In this document: piece by piece, positions 9,391 through 16,068 of the stretch | How positions within the stretch are numbered: position 1 is the stretch's first letter | Layout of the letters: the number at the start of each line of letters is the position of its first letter | Assembly: GCA_945907335.1 (NCBI GenBank) | Contig: CAMDSU010000021.1 | Location: 1 to 16,068, forward strand | Direction: 5' to 3' | Source of the DNA: Bordetella parapertussis | Lineage (GTDB): Bacteria; Pseudomonadota; Gammaproteobacteria; Burkholderiales; Burkholderiaceae_C | Length of the DNA stretch: 16,068 nt | Program-made: the position numbers and the translations under genes | Notes under the pieces: model-generated | Database searches by the model: none | Told to the model about the DNA's origin: nothing | What the model saw: the letters and a program-made list of their open reading frames with translations, nothing else

Positions 9391-10809
9391 TTAACGGGAA
9401 TCACGTTCGCGCTGCCGGATGTCGCGGCTGCGGCTGGTGCTTTCAATGGTGGCCGGAGATGGCACAGAACCATTGGAAGATGAATCGTTCATGGTAGGTG
9501 CTGCAGGTGCCGACAAGTCAGCGCCGCTGGCACTGTTCAATTGCATGATTTTGTCCAGCGGTAAATACAGCATGTTTGAGCCTTGTCGCGATTCCACCAA
9601 CACCTTGGTGACATTGCTGTACATCTCTTTCATCGCATTGATATACAGACGATCGCGGGTGACTTGGGGCGCCTTTTGGTATTCACTGTAAAGGGAACGG
9701 AAACGCTGGGCATCACCCTGGGCTTGCGCCACGATGCGAGATTTGTATGCATCGGCTTCTTCCTTCAAACGGGAGGCTGCACCGACCGCGCGCGGTATCA
9801 CATCATTGGCATAAGCCTCGGCCTCGTTCTTGGCACGTTCGCGTTCTTGGCCGGCCTTGAGCACATCGTCAAACGCAGCCTGTACCTGCTCAGGAGGCCT
9901 TACACCGCCTTGCTGCAAATTGATACCCACAACCTCTATGCCCACTTTGTAGCGGTCCAAAATGGTTTGCATGATCATGCGCACACGCGGCGCAATTTGC
10001 TCTCGGTCTTCTGACAAAGCCGCGTCCATGCGCATTTTTCCGACCACCTCGCGCACTGCGGTTTCTGCCGCTTGCATCACCGCATCTGTCGGGTTTTTGC
10101 TTTCAAACAAGTAGGCACGCGCATCGGTCAACCGGTATTGAACGGCAAATTTGATCTCGACAATATTTTCATCCTCGGTCAGCATGGCCGACTCACGCAA
10201 ACCGGTGGCTTTGATGATGGCGTCGCGGCCAATGTCCAAGGAACGAATTTGCGTGACAAACACCACCTCGTGGCGTTGAATCGGATAAGGCAAGCGCCAG
10301 TTGAAACCCGCGCCTACGGAGCTGTGGTAGCGCCCAAACTGGGTGATGACAGCTTGCTGCCCCTCTTGAACAATGAAAAATCCAGTGGCCAGCCAAATAA
10401 GAAAAAATACACCTGCCACCACACCCAGACCCAAACCGGCGTTTTTAAAGGGTTGAGGAAAACCACCGCCAGAACCGGGCGGGGGCGCACCAGGTCCGCG
10501 CTTGCCACCAAATAACTGGCCCAGTTTTCGGTTCAAATCGCGCCACAATTCGTCCAAATCTGGCGGGCCGTTGTTGCCGCTAGGCGGTCTGCGGTTTCCT
10601 TCGGGTGGCGGGTTGTTGTTACCTGGTTCGGAGCCGTTGGAAATATTTTGAGGCTGCCCATCGCTACGGCCCCAACGACCGTCGTTCAAGTTGAACGCGC
10701 CTAACAATTTGCGCCACAGCGCGATGAAAACCAAACGCATCCACTGGGCAAACCACTGCATGTGGGTCACCCAGTTTGTCAAAGGCCAGGCTGAGGTTTT
10801 AAGGTTCAT
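9391..10809 (-). CDS. hflK: HflK, SPFH-domain partner of HflC
   Basis: A 472-residue protein. The hallmark NLNDGRWGRSDG falls at 40-51, followed by a low-complexity region rich in Pro, Gly and Asn (about 58-118, e.g. GNNNPPPEGNRRPPSGNN). The membrane segment is at about 124-146 (AGLGLGVVAGVFFLIWLATG), then the SPFH domain (FIVQEGQQAVITQFGRY, GFNWRLPYPIQRHEVV) and a coiled-coil stalk with ERERAKNEAEAYANDVIPRA. It assembles with HflC into the FtsH-regulating complex. The first 39 residues, Trp-rich (WPLTNWV, QWFAQWM), precede the usual family start, so the true start could be a later ATG at 10761 or 10740; none has a decisive ribosome binding site, though GGGTG lies before 10761. The carboxyl tail after SSNGSVPSP is polar and probably disordered. 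It is 66 nt downstream of hflX. Confidence 0.93.
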   Translation of the reverse strand: MNLKTSAWPLTNWVTHMQWFAQWMRLVFIALWRKLLGAFNLNDGRWGRSDGQPQNISNGSEPGNNNPPPEGNRRPPSGNNGPPDLDELWRDLNRKLGQLFGGKRGPGAPPPGSGGGFPQPFKNAGLGLGVVAGVFFLIWLATGFFIVQEGQQAVITQFGRYHSSVGAGFNWRLPYPIQRHEVVFVTQIRSLDIGRDAIIKATGLRESAMLTEDENIVEIKFAVQYRLTDARAYLFESKNPTDAVMQAAETAVREVVGKMRMDAALSEDREQIAPRVRMIMQTILDRYKVGIEVVGINLQQGGVRPPEQVQAAFDDVLKAGQERERAKNEAEAYANDVIPRAVGAASRLKEEADAYKSRIVAQAQGDAQRFRSLYSEYQKAPQVTRDRLYINAMKEMYSNVTKVLVESRQGSNMLYLPLDKIMQLNSASGADLSAPAAPTMNDSSSNGSVPSPATIESTSRSRDIRQRERDSR

Positions 10810-10875
10810 TTGAAATCAGTCAAAAAAGCTGTAAGTCGACATTGTGCCTAAAGTGGCTTGACACTTGAATTTGCC

Positions 10876-12042
10876 TTAGGTTACATGCGCCGACTGAAGG
10901 GTTAAAAGGGAATCTGCATGGGCCTGGGCCTGCTGCAAAATGCGTTGACGCAAACCATCCAGATTGAAACCGGTGCCTGCGCTCAAAAACATTCGGTTAA
11001 AGGCTTGCCCATCGTGCACATACAAATCATGCAGCATTTGGGGTTGGTTTTCTGGGGCCAAGGCATCTATTTTGTTGAAGATCAACCATTGGGGTACATC
11101 TTGTGCCCCGATGTCTTGCAAAACAGACATGACTTGATCGATTTGTTCTGGATAGTTTGGGTGTGACGCATCCACCACATGCAACAACAAATCTGCCGAG
11201 GTGGCTTCTTGCAGAGTGGCTTCAAATGCATCAACCAGACCGTGCGGTAAATCGCGAATGAATCCCACGGTGTCTGACAGCGACAAATGCGATCCGCCAC
11301 CCCCGTCATGCGGCAAATACAACTGGCGTGTGGTGGTGTCCAAGGTGGCAAACAATTGGTCAGCCGCATAGGCGCGGGCTTTGACCAAAGCATTGAAGAG
11401 CGTGGATTTGCCCGCGTTGGTATAGCCCACCAGCGACACGTTGAACACCTGATTGCGCTGGCGTTGCTTGCGTTGCGTGTTGCGCTGTCGCTTGACCTTG
11501 GTCAAGCGTTCCTTGGTGCGCTTGATAGATTCGCCAATCATGCGCCGGTCAAGTTCAATCTGTGTTTCTCCCGGGCCGCCACGGTTGCCAATACCCCCAC
11601 GCTGGCGCTCCAGGTGCGACCAGCGCCTGACCAATCGGGTGCTGAGGTATTGCAGTCTGGCCAATTCGACCTGCAACTTACCCTCGTGACTGCGAGCGCG
11701 CTGGGCAAAGATTTGCAAAATCAGCATGGTGCGATCGTTTACCGGCATGCCCAAATGGCGCTCTAGGTTGCGTTGCTGCGCCGGTGACAAAGACTGGTCA
11801 AACAGCACCTCAGAAGCGCCATGAAGCAGCGCCAACTCCTTGATTTCATCGGCTTTGCCAGAGCCGACAAACATGGCGGCATCCGGCGCTTTTCGGTGAC
11901 AGGTAAGGCGGTGCACCGGCGACAGACCTGCGGTCAACGACAACTGCGCCAATTCATTCAATTCTTCATCGAAATGCGGCGCGCCGAAATCAACACCAAC
12001 AAGCAAAGCTGTGGCGGAAGTTGATAAGTCGGTGGGAGTCAA
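10876..12042 (-). CDS. hflX: GTPase HflX (ribosome-splitting / rescue factor)
   Basis: A 388-residue HflX. The amino-terminal ND1 domain contains DAAMFVGSGKADEI (54-67) and VNDRTMLILQIFAQRARSHEG. A helical linker follows with GGIGNRGGPGETQIELDRR (149-167). The G domain shows G1 GYTNAGKS (206-213), FATLDTTTR with the G2 threonine, G3 DTVGFI (258-263) and G4 NKID (323-326). HflX binds the ribosome E-site region and splits stalled or heat-damaged 70S ribosomes using GTP. The start is uncommon: with the in-frame stop at 12063-12061, the only candidates are CTG at 12057 and TTG at 12042. I take TTG, giving a protein of normal length; no ribosome binding site is visible. The gene begins 29 nt after the hfq stop, so it may depend on reinitiation after Hfq. 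Order hfq-hflX-hflK-hflC matches E. coli. Confidence 0.94.
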   Translation of the reverse strand: MTPTDLSTSATALLVGVDFGAPHFDEELNELAQLSLTAGLSPVHRLTCHRKAPDAAMFVGSGKADEIKELALLHGASEVLFDQSLSPAQQRNLERHLGMPVNDRTMLILQIFAQRARSHEGKLQVELARLQYLSTRLVRRWSHLERQRGGIGNRGGPGETQIELDRRMIGESIKRTKERLTKVKRQRNTQRKQRQRNQVFNVSLVGYTNAGKSTLFNALVKARAYAADQLFATLDTTTRQLYLPHDGGGGSHLSLSDTVGFIRDLPHGLVDAFEATLQEATSADLLLHVVDASHPNYPEQIDQVMSVLQDIGAQDVPQWLIFNKIDALAPENQPQMLHDLYVHDGQAFNRMFLSAGTGFNLDGLRQRILQQAQAHADSLLTLQSAHVT

Positions 12043-12071
12043 GTGGGCTGTGTACAGGGGTTAAGTGTTGC

Positions 12072-12317
12072 TTATTCAGCGGTTTCGCCGCCTTCAACTT
12101 GCGCGAAATTGACAGGCCTGCCGGGAACAATCGTGGAAATGGCATGCTTGTAAACCATTTGCGTCACGGTATTGCGCAACAAAACCACGTATTGGTCGAA
12201 GGACTCGATTTGCCCTTGTAACTTAATGCCGTTGACCAAGTAAATGGACACAGGCACATGTTCTTTGCGCAAAATATTGAGGAACGGGTCTTGTAAAAGT
12301 TGCCCTTTTTGATTCAC
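12072..12317 (-). CDS. hfq: RNA chaperone Hfq
   Basis: An 81-residue Hfq, essentially the Sm core. [15 protein letters not shown] (5-19) forms the helix with proximal-face Gln8. The Sm1 motif includes [21 protein letters not shown], and Sm2 is VYKHAIST (55-62). The family's Phe in SFDQF is Tyr43 here, a conservative change. The tail after Asn70 is short and acidic (EGGETAE), unlike the long E. coli tail. Hfq forms a hexamer that pairs small RNAs with mRNAs. The start is GTG at 12317, shown by GGAG 6 nt upstream and by family alignment; the frame is open to an ATG at 12353, but the extra 12 residues ([12 protein letters not shown]) have no family counterpart. A 76-nt gap after der leaves space for a promoter, though none is obvious. 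Confidence 0.97.
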   Translation of the reverse strand: MNQKGQLLQDPFLNILRKEHVPVSIYLVNGIKLQGQIESFDQYVVLLRNTVTQMVYKHAISTIVPGRPVNFAQVEGGETAE

Positions 12318-12323
12318 GATATT

Positions 12324-12327
12324 CTCC
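12324..12327 (-). promoter_or_regulatory. Ribosome binding site fixing the GTG start of hfq
   Basis: GGAG on the minus strand lies 6 nt upstream of GTG at 12317. It supports the short Hfq beginning [10 protein letters not shown] and argues against the longer reading from 12353, which it would sit inside. Confidence 0.75.
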
Positions 12328-12393
12328 GTGTTTGATGAGGAAGTAATGAACATACCACAGCTGAAATAGCCTCTGGATAGCGCGGGTTGAAGC

Positions 12394-13737
12394 TTATTCC
12401 TTGTCGGTATAGGGATTCTGGGAGGTTTTCATTTCGATCCTCAAAGGCGTGCCTTCGAGTGAAAAAGCTTTGCGAAAACGCCCTTCCAGAAAACGCTTGT
12501 ACGAATCCGTGACATGTTCAAGAGAATTGCCGTGCACCACAATCACCGGTGGGTTCATGCCACCTTGGTGGGCATAACGCAGCTTGGGGCGGAACATGCC
12601 GCCGCGTTTAGGCGCTTGAAATTGCACCGCTTCAAGCAGCAAACGTGTCAGCACTGGGGTGGACATTTTGCACATGGCCGATTGGTGAGCCTGTGCAATC
12701 GATAACCACACCGGACCGAGGCCTTGGCGCTTGGTGGCGGAAATATGGTGCAACTTGGCAAACTTCAAAAATGCCAAGCGGTTTTCAATCGAACGCGCCA
12801 CCAATTCGCGCTGGTAAGCGTCGATCGCGTCCCATTTATTGATCGCCAACACCACAGCACGGCCGGTTTCAAGAATAAAGCCTGCGATGTGTGCATCTTG
12901 GTCGGTCACGCCTTGCGTGGCGTCCAGCAATAGCAACGCCACGTTGGCAGACTCAATCGCTTGCAAGGTTTTGACAACCGAGAATTTTTCTATCGCTTCA
13001 AACACCTTGCCACGGCGGCGCAAACCTGCGGTGTCAATCAATTCAAATGCCTGTCCATTGCGCTCAAAAGGCACGCTGATAGCGTCGCGTGTGGTGCCTG
13101 GCAAATCAAACGCCACCAACCGCTCTTCACCCAACCAGGTGTTGATCAATGTGGATTTGCCTACGTTGGGTCGCCCGACAACCGCCAGTTTCAAAGGCTT
13201 GGGGGTACCGTCATCTTCTGCGTCTTCTTCATCGTCTTCCGGCAGATGCAGGGGTTCGAGTGCAGCCTCGATCATGCTGCGAATACCTTGTCCGTGAGAA
13301 GCAGACACCGGCATGACCTCGCCCAAACCCAGTTCGAAAAACTCGCCCAGTTTGACGCCGTTTTGCATGCCTTCGGCTTTGTTGGCCACCAACAGGCAAG
13401 GTTTACCCAATCGCCTCAGGTAGTTGCCAATATCATGGTCTTGCGCCGATAAACCTTCGCGCGCATCCACCACAAAAATGACCGCATCGGACTCGGCCAC
13501 GGCCTGACGCGTTTGCTTGGCCATTTCTTTGTAAATGCCACTGTCGGCGGTCGGCTCAAAACCACCGGTGTCAATAACGATGAACTCTTGTTTGCCGTGG
13601 CGGGCGCTGCCGTAATGCCGGTCGCGGGTCAGGCCCGCATAGTCCGCCACAATGGCATCACGGGTTTTGGTAATGCGGTTAAAAAGCGTTGATTTGCCGA
13701 CATTGGGGCGGCCGACGATGGCCAAGACAGGTTTCAC
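12394..13737 (-). CDS. der: Ribosome-assembly GTPase Der (EngA)
   Basis: A 447-residue protein with the two tandem G domains unique to Der. Domain 1 has GRPNVGKS (9-16), LTRDR, DTGG (56-59) and NKAE (119-122). Domain 2 has GRPNVGKS (188-195), PGTTRD (213-218), [11 protein letters not shown] (235-245) and NKWD. A KH-like carboxyl domain follows (about 350-447, with [13 protein letters not shown] and HGN). Der is essential for 50S subunit maturation. Between the G domains lies a strongly acidic linker (167-176, [10 protein letters not shown]). The start is GTG at 13737, matching the usual family start M-K-P-V; no upstream in-frame start fits better. It lies 16 nt after bamB, an order (hisS-yfgM-bamB-der) conserved between beta- and gammaproteobacteria, and is followed by a 76-nt gap before hfq. 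Confidence 0.97.
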   Translation of the reverse strand: MKPVLAIVGRPNVGKSTLFNRITKTRDAIVADYAGLTRDRHYGSARHGKQEFIVIDTGGFEPTADSGIYKEMAKQTRQAVAESDAVIFVVDAREGLSAQDHDIGNYLRRLGKPCLLVANKAEGMQNGVKLGEFFELGLGEVMPVSASHGQGIRSMIEAALEPLHLPEDDEEDAEDDGTPKPLKLAVVGRPNVGKSTLINTWLGEERLVAFDLPGTTRDAISVPFERNGQAFELIDTAGLRRRGKVFEAIEKFSVVKTLQAIESANVALLLLDATQGVTDQDAHIAGFILETGRAVVLAINKWDAIDAYQRELVARSIENRLAFLKFAKLHHISATKRQGLGPVWLSIAQAHQSAMCKMSTPVLTRLLLEAVQFQAPKRGGMFRPKLRYAHQGGMNPPVIVVHGNSLEHVTDSYKRFLEGRFRKAFSLEGTPLRIEMKTSQNPYTDKE

Positions 13738-13753
13738 GGCATCAACCCAATGC

Positions 13754-14890
13754 TCAAGGCAGTTGGTAAGCCAGCAGTTGACCGTTGCGCGTCAAAATCA
13801 CAAAGCCTCCATTGGCCAATGGGGTGGGCGCGGATGCAAATCCGGCGGAAGAGGTTTGCAGGCGGTTGAGCAATGAACCGTCATTCGCGGACAGCAGATA
13901 CAACCAACCGCCTTCGTCACCCAGCACCACGCCTTTGGGCGTGACCAGCGGCGATGTCAATTCGCGGTACTTGAGGCGGTCCGTGTCCCACGCACGTTCT
14001 CCGCCAGCGCGGGTCCATGCACGCACCACGCCGTTCGATTCTGCGCCCACGAGTATCTTGGCATCGCCATCCACCCCTTGGACACCGACTGAAGCCCGGT
14101 TCCAGAGCAATGCACCGCGGGTGACATTGACGCATCCGACCTGTGACTGAAAAGCCCGAACACAAACAGAGTCATTGACACGTGAAGCCGTGGCGACCAA
14201 GTCCACCAACCGTTCCAAATCGTTGACACCACGGGGGTTAGCCATGGCCACGTCCCAAATGATCTGCCCGTTGTCAGGGTTCAAGGCGACAAGCCTGCCA
14301 CCCAACCCAGCGATCAAGGCATTTTGATAGGGCAGCAGCACACCGTTTTGCTTGAGAACCAAGGGCTCTCCGGGACGTTGCTGCGTCCATAAGAACTGTC
14401 CACTCAAGGCGTCAAAGGCTGCCACAGAACGGTCAGCCAACAAGACGAAAACCCGTCCGCCAGCCACCAAAGGATTGGTGTATGACTGCGCCTTCAAGCG
14501 CTTGCGCCAAAGCACCTTGCCCTCGCTGAGCGCCACCAATTCATTGCTAACCGTGACGACAGCCAGTTGTTCGCCGTTGAAGCCCGCCCCGGACAACAAC
14601 TTGCTTCCGATCTCATGCTTCCAAACCAATTTGCCGCTGTCGGTATTGACCACGGCCACAGCGCCATCCGTTGCAGCAATGGCGACCTTGTCTTTGACCA
14701 CCACCAAACTTTGGTTCAATTGATTGGCTGAAGAAAACTTGAAGCTCCAAGCCGGCGCCATGGCCTGCTGGACTTTGAAGTCCCCGATAGCGACAGGTGT
14801 CGGCCTGGGTGGCGAACCACACGCGGCCAAAAACACCAATGCCACCGCCAAGATGGCGTAACGCAAGTCAGTGAATCGCAACAGGGTCAT
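13754..14890 (-). CDS. bamB: Outer-membrane assembly lipoprotein BamB
   Basis: A 378-residue lipoprotein. The signal peptide ends in the lipobox LAAC (21-24), with Cys24 as the lipidation site. The rest is a series of PQQ-like beta-propeller repeats, each with a Trp and a repeated pattern: [61 protein letters not shown] and NDGSLLNRL, as expected for the eight-bladed BamB propeller. It sits on the inner face of the outer membrane and helps BamA insert beta-barrel proteins. Blade segments [18 protein letters not shown] and [16 protein letters not shown] are typical. The start ATG at 14890 overlaps the yfgM stop by 4 nt (ATGA), indicating translational coupling; der follows after 16 nt. Length agrees with the family. 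Identification rests on lipobox, repeats and conserved context. Confidence 0.95.
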   Translation of the reverse strand: MTLLRFTDLRYAILAVALVFLAACGSPPRPTPVAIGDFKVQQAMAPAWSFKFSSANQLNQSLVVVKDKVAIAATDGAVAVVNTDSGKLVWKHEIGSKLLSGAGFNGEQLAVVTVSNELVALSEGKVLWRKRLKAQSYTNPLVAGGRVFVLLADRSVAAFDALSGQFLWTQQRPGEPLVLKQNGVLLPYQNALIAGLGGRLVALNPDNGQIIWDVAMANPRGVNDLERLVDLVATASRVNDSVCVRAFQSQVGCVNVTRGALLWNRASVGVQGVDGDAKILVGAESNGVVRAWTRAGGERAWDTDRLKYRELTSPLVTPKGVVLGDEGGWLYLLSANDGSLLNRLQTSSAGFASAPTPLANGGFVILTRNGQLLAYQLP

Positions 14891-15549
14891 GGCTTATCTG
14901 CTTCACTTGGGTTGACGCCCAAAGCAGCCAACTTGACTTCAATCAAGCGGCGGTATTCGTTGGTTTCTTCCATGCTTTTCCATGCCGCCAAAAAGTGGCG
15001 CTTAGCATCGTCATTTTTCTTTTGCAGCACAGCGATATCGCCCAATCGATCGTCAAACAAGGCTTGGAATCCGGCCGGGGCTTGATGACCTTGCACCCAT
15101 TCCTGCGCTTTAGGCAAATTTTTGCGTTCGATTTCGAGCCCCGACAAACGCAAGCGAGCCAGTGCCACGAAACCAGGGTCTTTGTTCAATTCAACGACCC
15201 AACGCAAGGTTTTTTCAGCTTCGCTCAGATTGGCTCTGTCAACAAATATCCGGGCCGCCAACAATGAGGCTTGTTGGGTCACCGTGGTGCGTGCAAACTG
15301 GTCTTGCAAATCTGCCAAAGAACGGGTCATGAGGGCATCATCCTTGCCGCGGACAGCTTTTTCAAAGGTGTCATAAAGCACGGCGGCTTGTGTGGCTTGG
15401 CGTTGCTGCCAGTAATTCCAGCCGTTCCAACTCGCGTAAATCAGCAGCACCACCGTGATCAAACCGGTAATCAGGTTGCCCCAGCGGCTCCAAAAATGTT
15501 TGAACTGGTCTAGTTGTTCTTGTTCTTCAAGGTCAAGATGGGTAGCCAT
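14887..15549 (-). CDS. yfgM: YfgM-like membrane-anchored TPR protein, ancillary SecYEG factor
   Basis: A 220-residue protein with a short cytosolic segment starting MATHLDLEEQEQLDQFKHFW, one membrane helix (about 26-44, LITGLITVVLLIYASWNGW) and a periplasmic helical part of TPR type (QATQAAVLYDTFEKAV, EAEKTLRWVVELN, VALARLRLSGLEIE, AALGVNPSEAD). This matches YfgM (TPR_21 family), which in E. coli associates with the SecYEG translocon and PpiD and assists periplasmic chaperones. Orientation is probably N-in, as the tail preceding the helix is acidic and the RQ-rich flank is on the far side, so topology is less certain than the family assignment. It starts at ATG 15549 with GGAA a few bases upstream, 21 nt after the hisS stop, and overlaps bamB by 4 nt. 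The hisS-yfgM-bamB order supports the call. Confidence 0.9.
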   Translation of the reverse strand: MATHLDLEEQEQLDQFKHFWSRWGNLITGLITVVLLIYASWNGWNYWQQRQATQAAVLYDTFEKAVRGKDDALMTRSLADLQDQFARTTVTQQASLLAARIFVDRANLSEAEKTLRWVVELNKDPGFVALARLRLSGLEIERKNLPKAQEWVQGHQAPAGFQALFDDRLGDIAVLQKKNDDAKRHFLAAWKSMEETNEYRRLIEVKLAALGVNPSEADKP

Positions 15550-15570
15550 GCTGTTCCAAATAATCTATGT

Positions 15571-16068
15571 TCAAAGGTTAGATTGTAGGCGTTGGCCCCA
15601 CTGGGCAACCTGCGTCAGAGATTCACTGCGTTGAGCCCCTTGCCCATCGCGCAAGGACTTGACAGTGACCTGCCCGGCGGTCAGTTCATCAGGGCCAAAC
15701 ACCAGGGCATAACGCGCGCCGCTGGCGTCTGCCTTTTTGAACTGAGATTTCATGCTCCCCATGCCCTCAGAAGCCCCAGTGGGCGCATGCATTTGTACCG
15801 ATACGCCCATGCTGCGCAAGGTTTGCAATACGGGTGTGACCACAGGCAAAGACGCCGCATCTGACACGATGGCATAAGCATCCGCGACCAGATCAGGCGC
15901 TACGCCGCCCTGCTCTTTTAGCAACTCAAGTACACGCTCGACACCCAACGCCCAGCCAACTGCAGGGGCGTGTTTGCCACCGATTTCGCCGATCAGATAG
16001 TCATAACGACCGCCGCCGCAGACCGTGCCCTGTGAGCCAAGTCGCTCGGTGATGAACTCAAACACGGT
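15571..16068 (-). CDS. hisS: Histidyl-tRNA synthetase, C-terminal fragment (cut by window edge)
   Basis: The last 165 residues of HisRS, entering from the right edge in frame as [16 protein letters not shown]. The segment [15 protein letters not shown] and the class II motif 3, [15 protein letters not shown], with its ATP-binding Arg, are present. The anticodon-binding domain follows ([58 protein letters not shown]). The enzyme charges tRNA-His. The amino-terminal catalytic motifs 1 and 2 and the histidine-binding region are outside the window. The stop TGA is at 15571, 21 nt before yfgM. It is the first gene seen of the twelve-gene minus-strand block; ispG is the usual neighbour upstream but is not visible. 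HisZ, a non-catalytic paralogue of this protein, is encoded about 7 kb downstream in the same block. Confidence 0.96.
   Translation of the reverse strand, partial: TVFEFITERLGSQGTVCGGGRYDYLIGEIGGKHAPAVGWALGVERVLELLKEQGGVAPDLVADAYAIVSDAASLPVVTPVLQTLRSMGVSVQMHAPTGASEGMGSMKSQFKKADASGARYALVFGPDELTAGQVTVKSLRDGQGAQRSESLTQVAQWGQRLQSNL

Noticed and set aside
12318..12353. Longer Hfq starting at ATG 12353
   Set aside because: The extra 12 residues do not fit the family, and GGAG sits at the right distance from the internal GTG.

Overview
The window looks like ordinary core chromosome of a betaproteobacterium of the order Burkholderiales, probably Comamonadaceae or a close relative. The evidence is gene content and order: hisS-yfgM-bamB-der-hfq-hflX-hflK-hflC-hisZ-purA in one direction, and guaB-rnfH-ratA facing smpB, arrangements I associate with that order. 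The genus cannot be fixed from this sequence. I see no mobile element, CRISPR array, rRNA, tRNA or phage gene. All complete genes look intact, and coding density is very high with no gene-free stretch over 300 bases.

Left part (1-4021). The 5' end of guaB leaves the window on the left. Then come rnfH and ratA (minus strand, overlapping by 4 nt) and smpB (plus strand, divergent from ratA). The ABC ATPase ybbA (minus) faces smpB tail to tail with a 3-nt gap. The esterase tesA (plus) starts 3 nt from the ybbA start codon and runs into mnmH through a TGATG stop/start overlap. The ybbA/tesA divergent pair is also known from E. coli.

Right part (4018-16068). This is one continuous minus-strand block of twelve genes, read from right to left: hisS (3' part only), yfgM, bamB, der, hfq, hflX, hflK, hflC, hisZ, purA, a purine phosphoribosyltransferase and metC. 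It combines translation and ribosome functions (HisRS, Der, HflX, Hfq), envelope quality control (YfgM at SecYEG, BamB in the BAM complex, HflKC with FtsH) and nucleotide or amino-acid metabolism (HisZ, PurA, the phosphoribosyltransferase, MetC). Most gaps are 3-16 nt or small overlaps. The larger gaps lie before hfq (76 nt), between hflX and hflK (66 nt) and between hflC and hisZ (153 nt), the likeliest places for internal promoters. The block meets mnmH convergently, and the two stop codons share one TTAA tetranucleotide.

Three proteins work around IMP: GuaB (to XMP), PurA (to adenylosuccinate) and the phosphoribosyltransferase (salvage). The guaB leader and the hisZ-purA leader carry a nearly identical 19-nt element (TCGGTAGAATC, two variable bases, then six T) that I read as a -10 region followed by a T-tract. 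This is the most interesting non-coding signal found. I did not find a convincing undescribed system; the findings are modest points on regulation, start sites and gene content.
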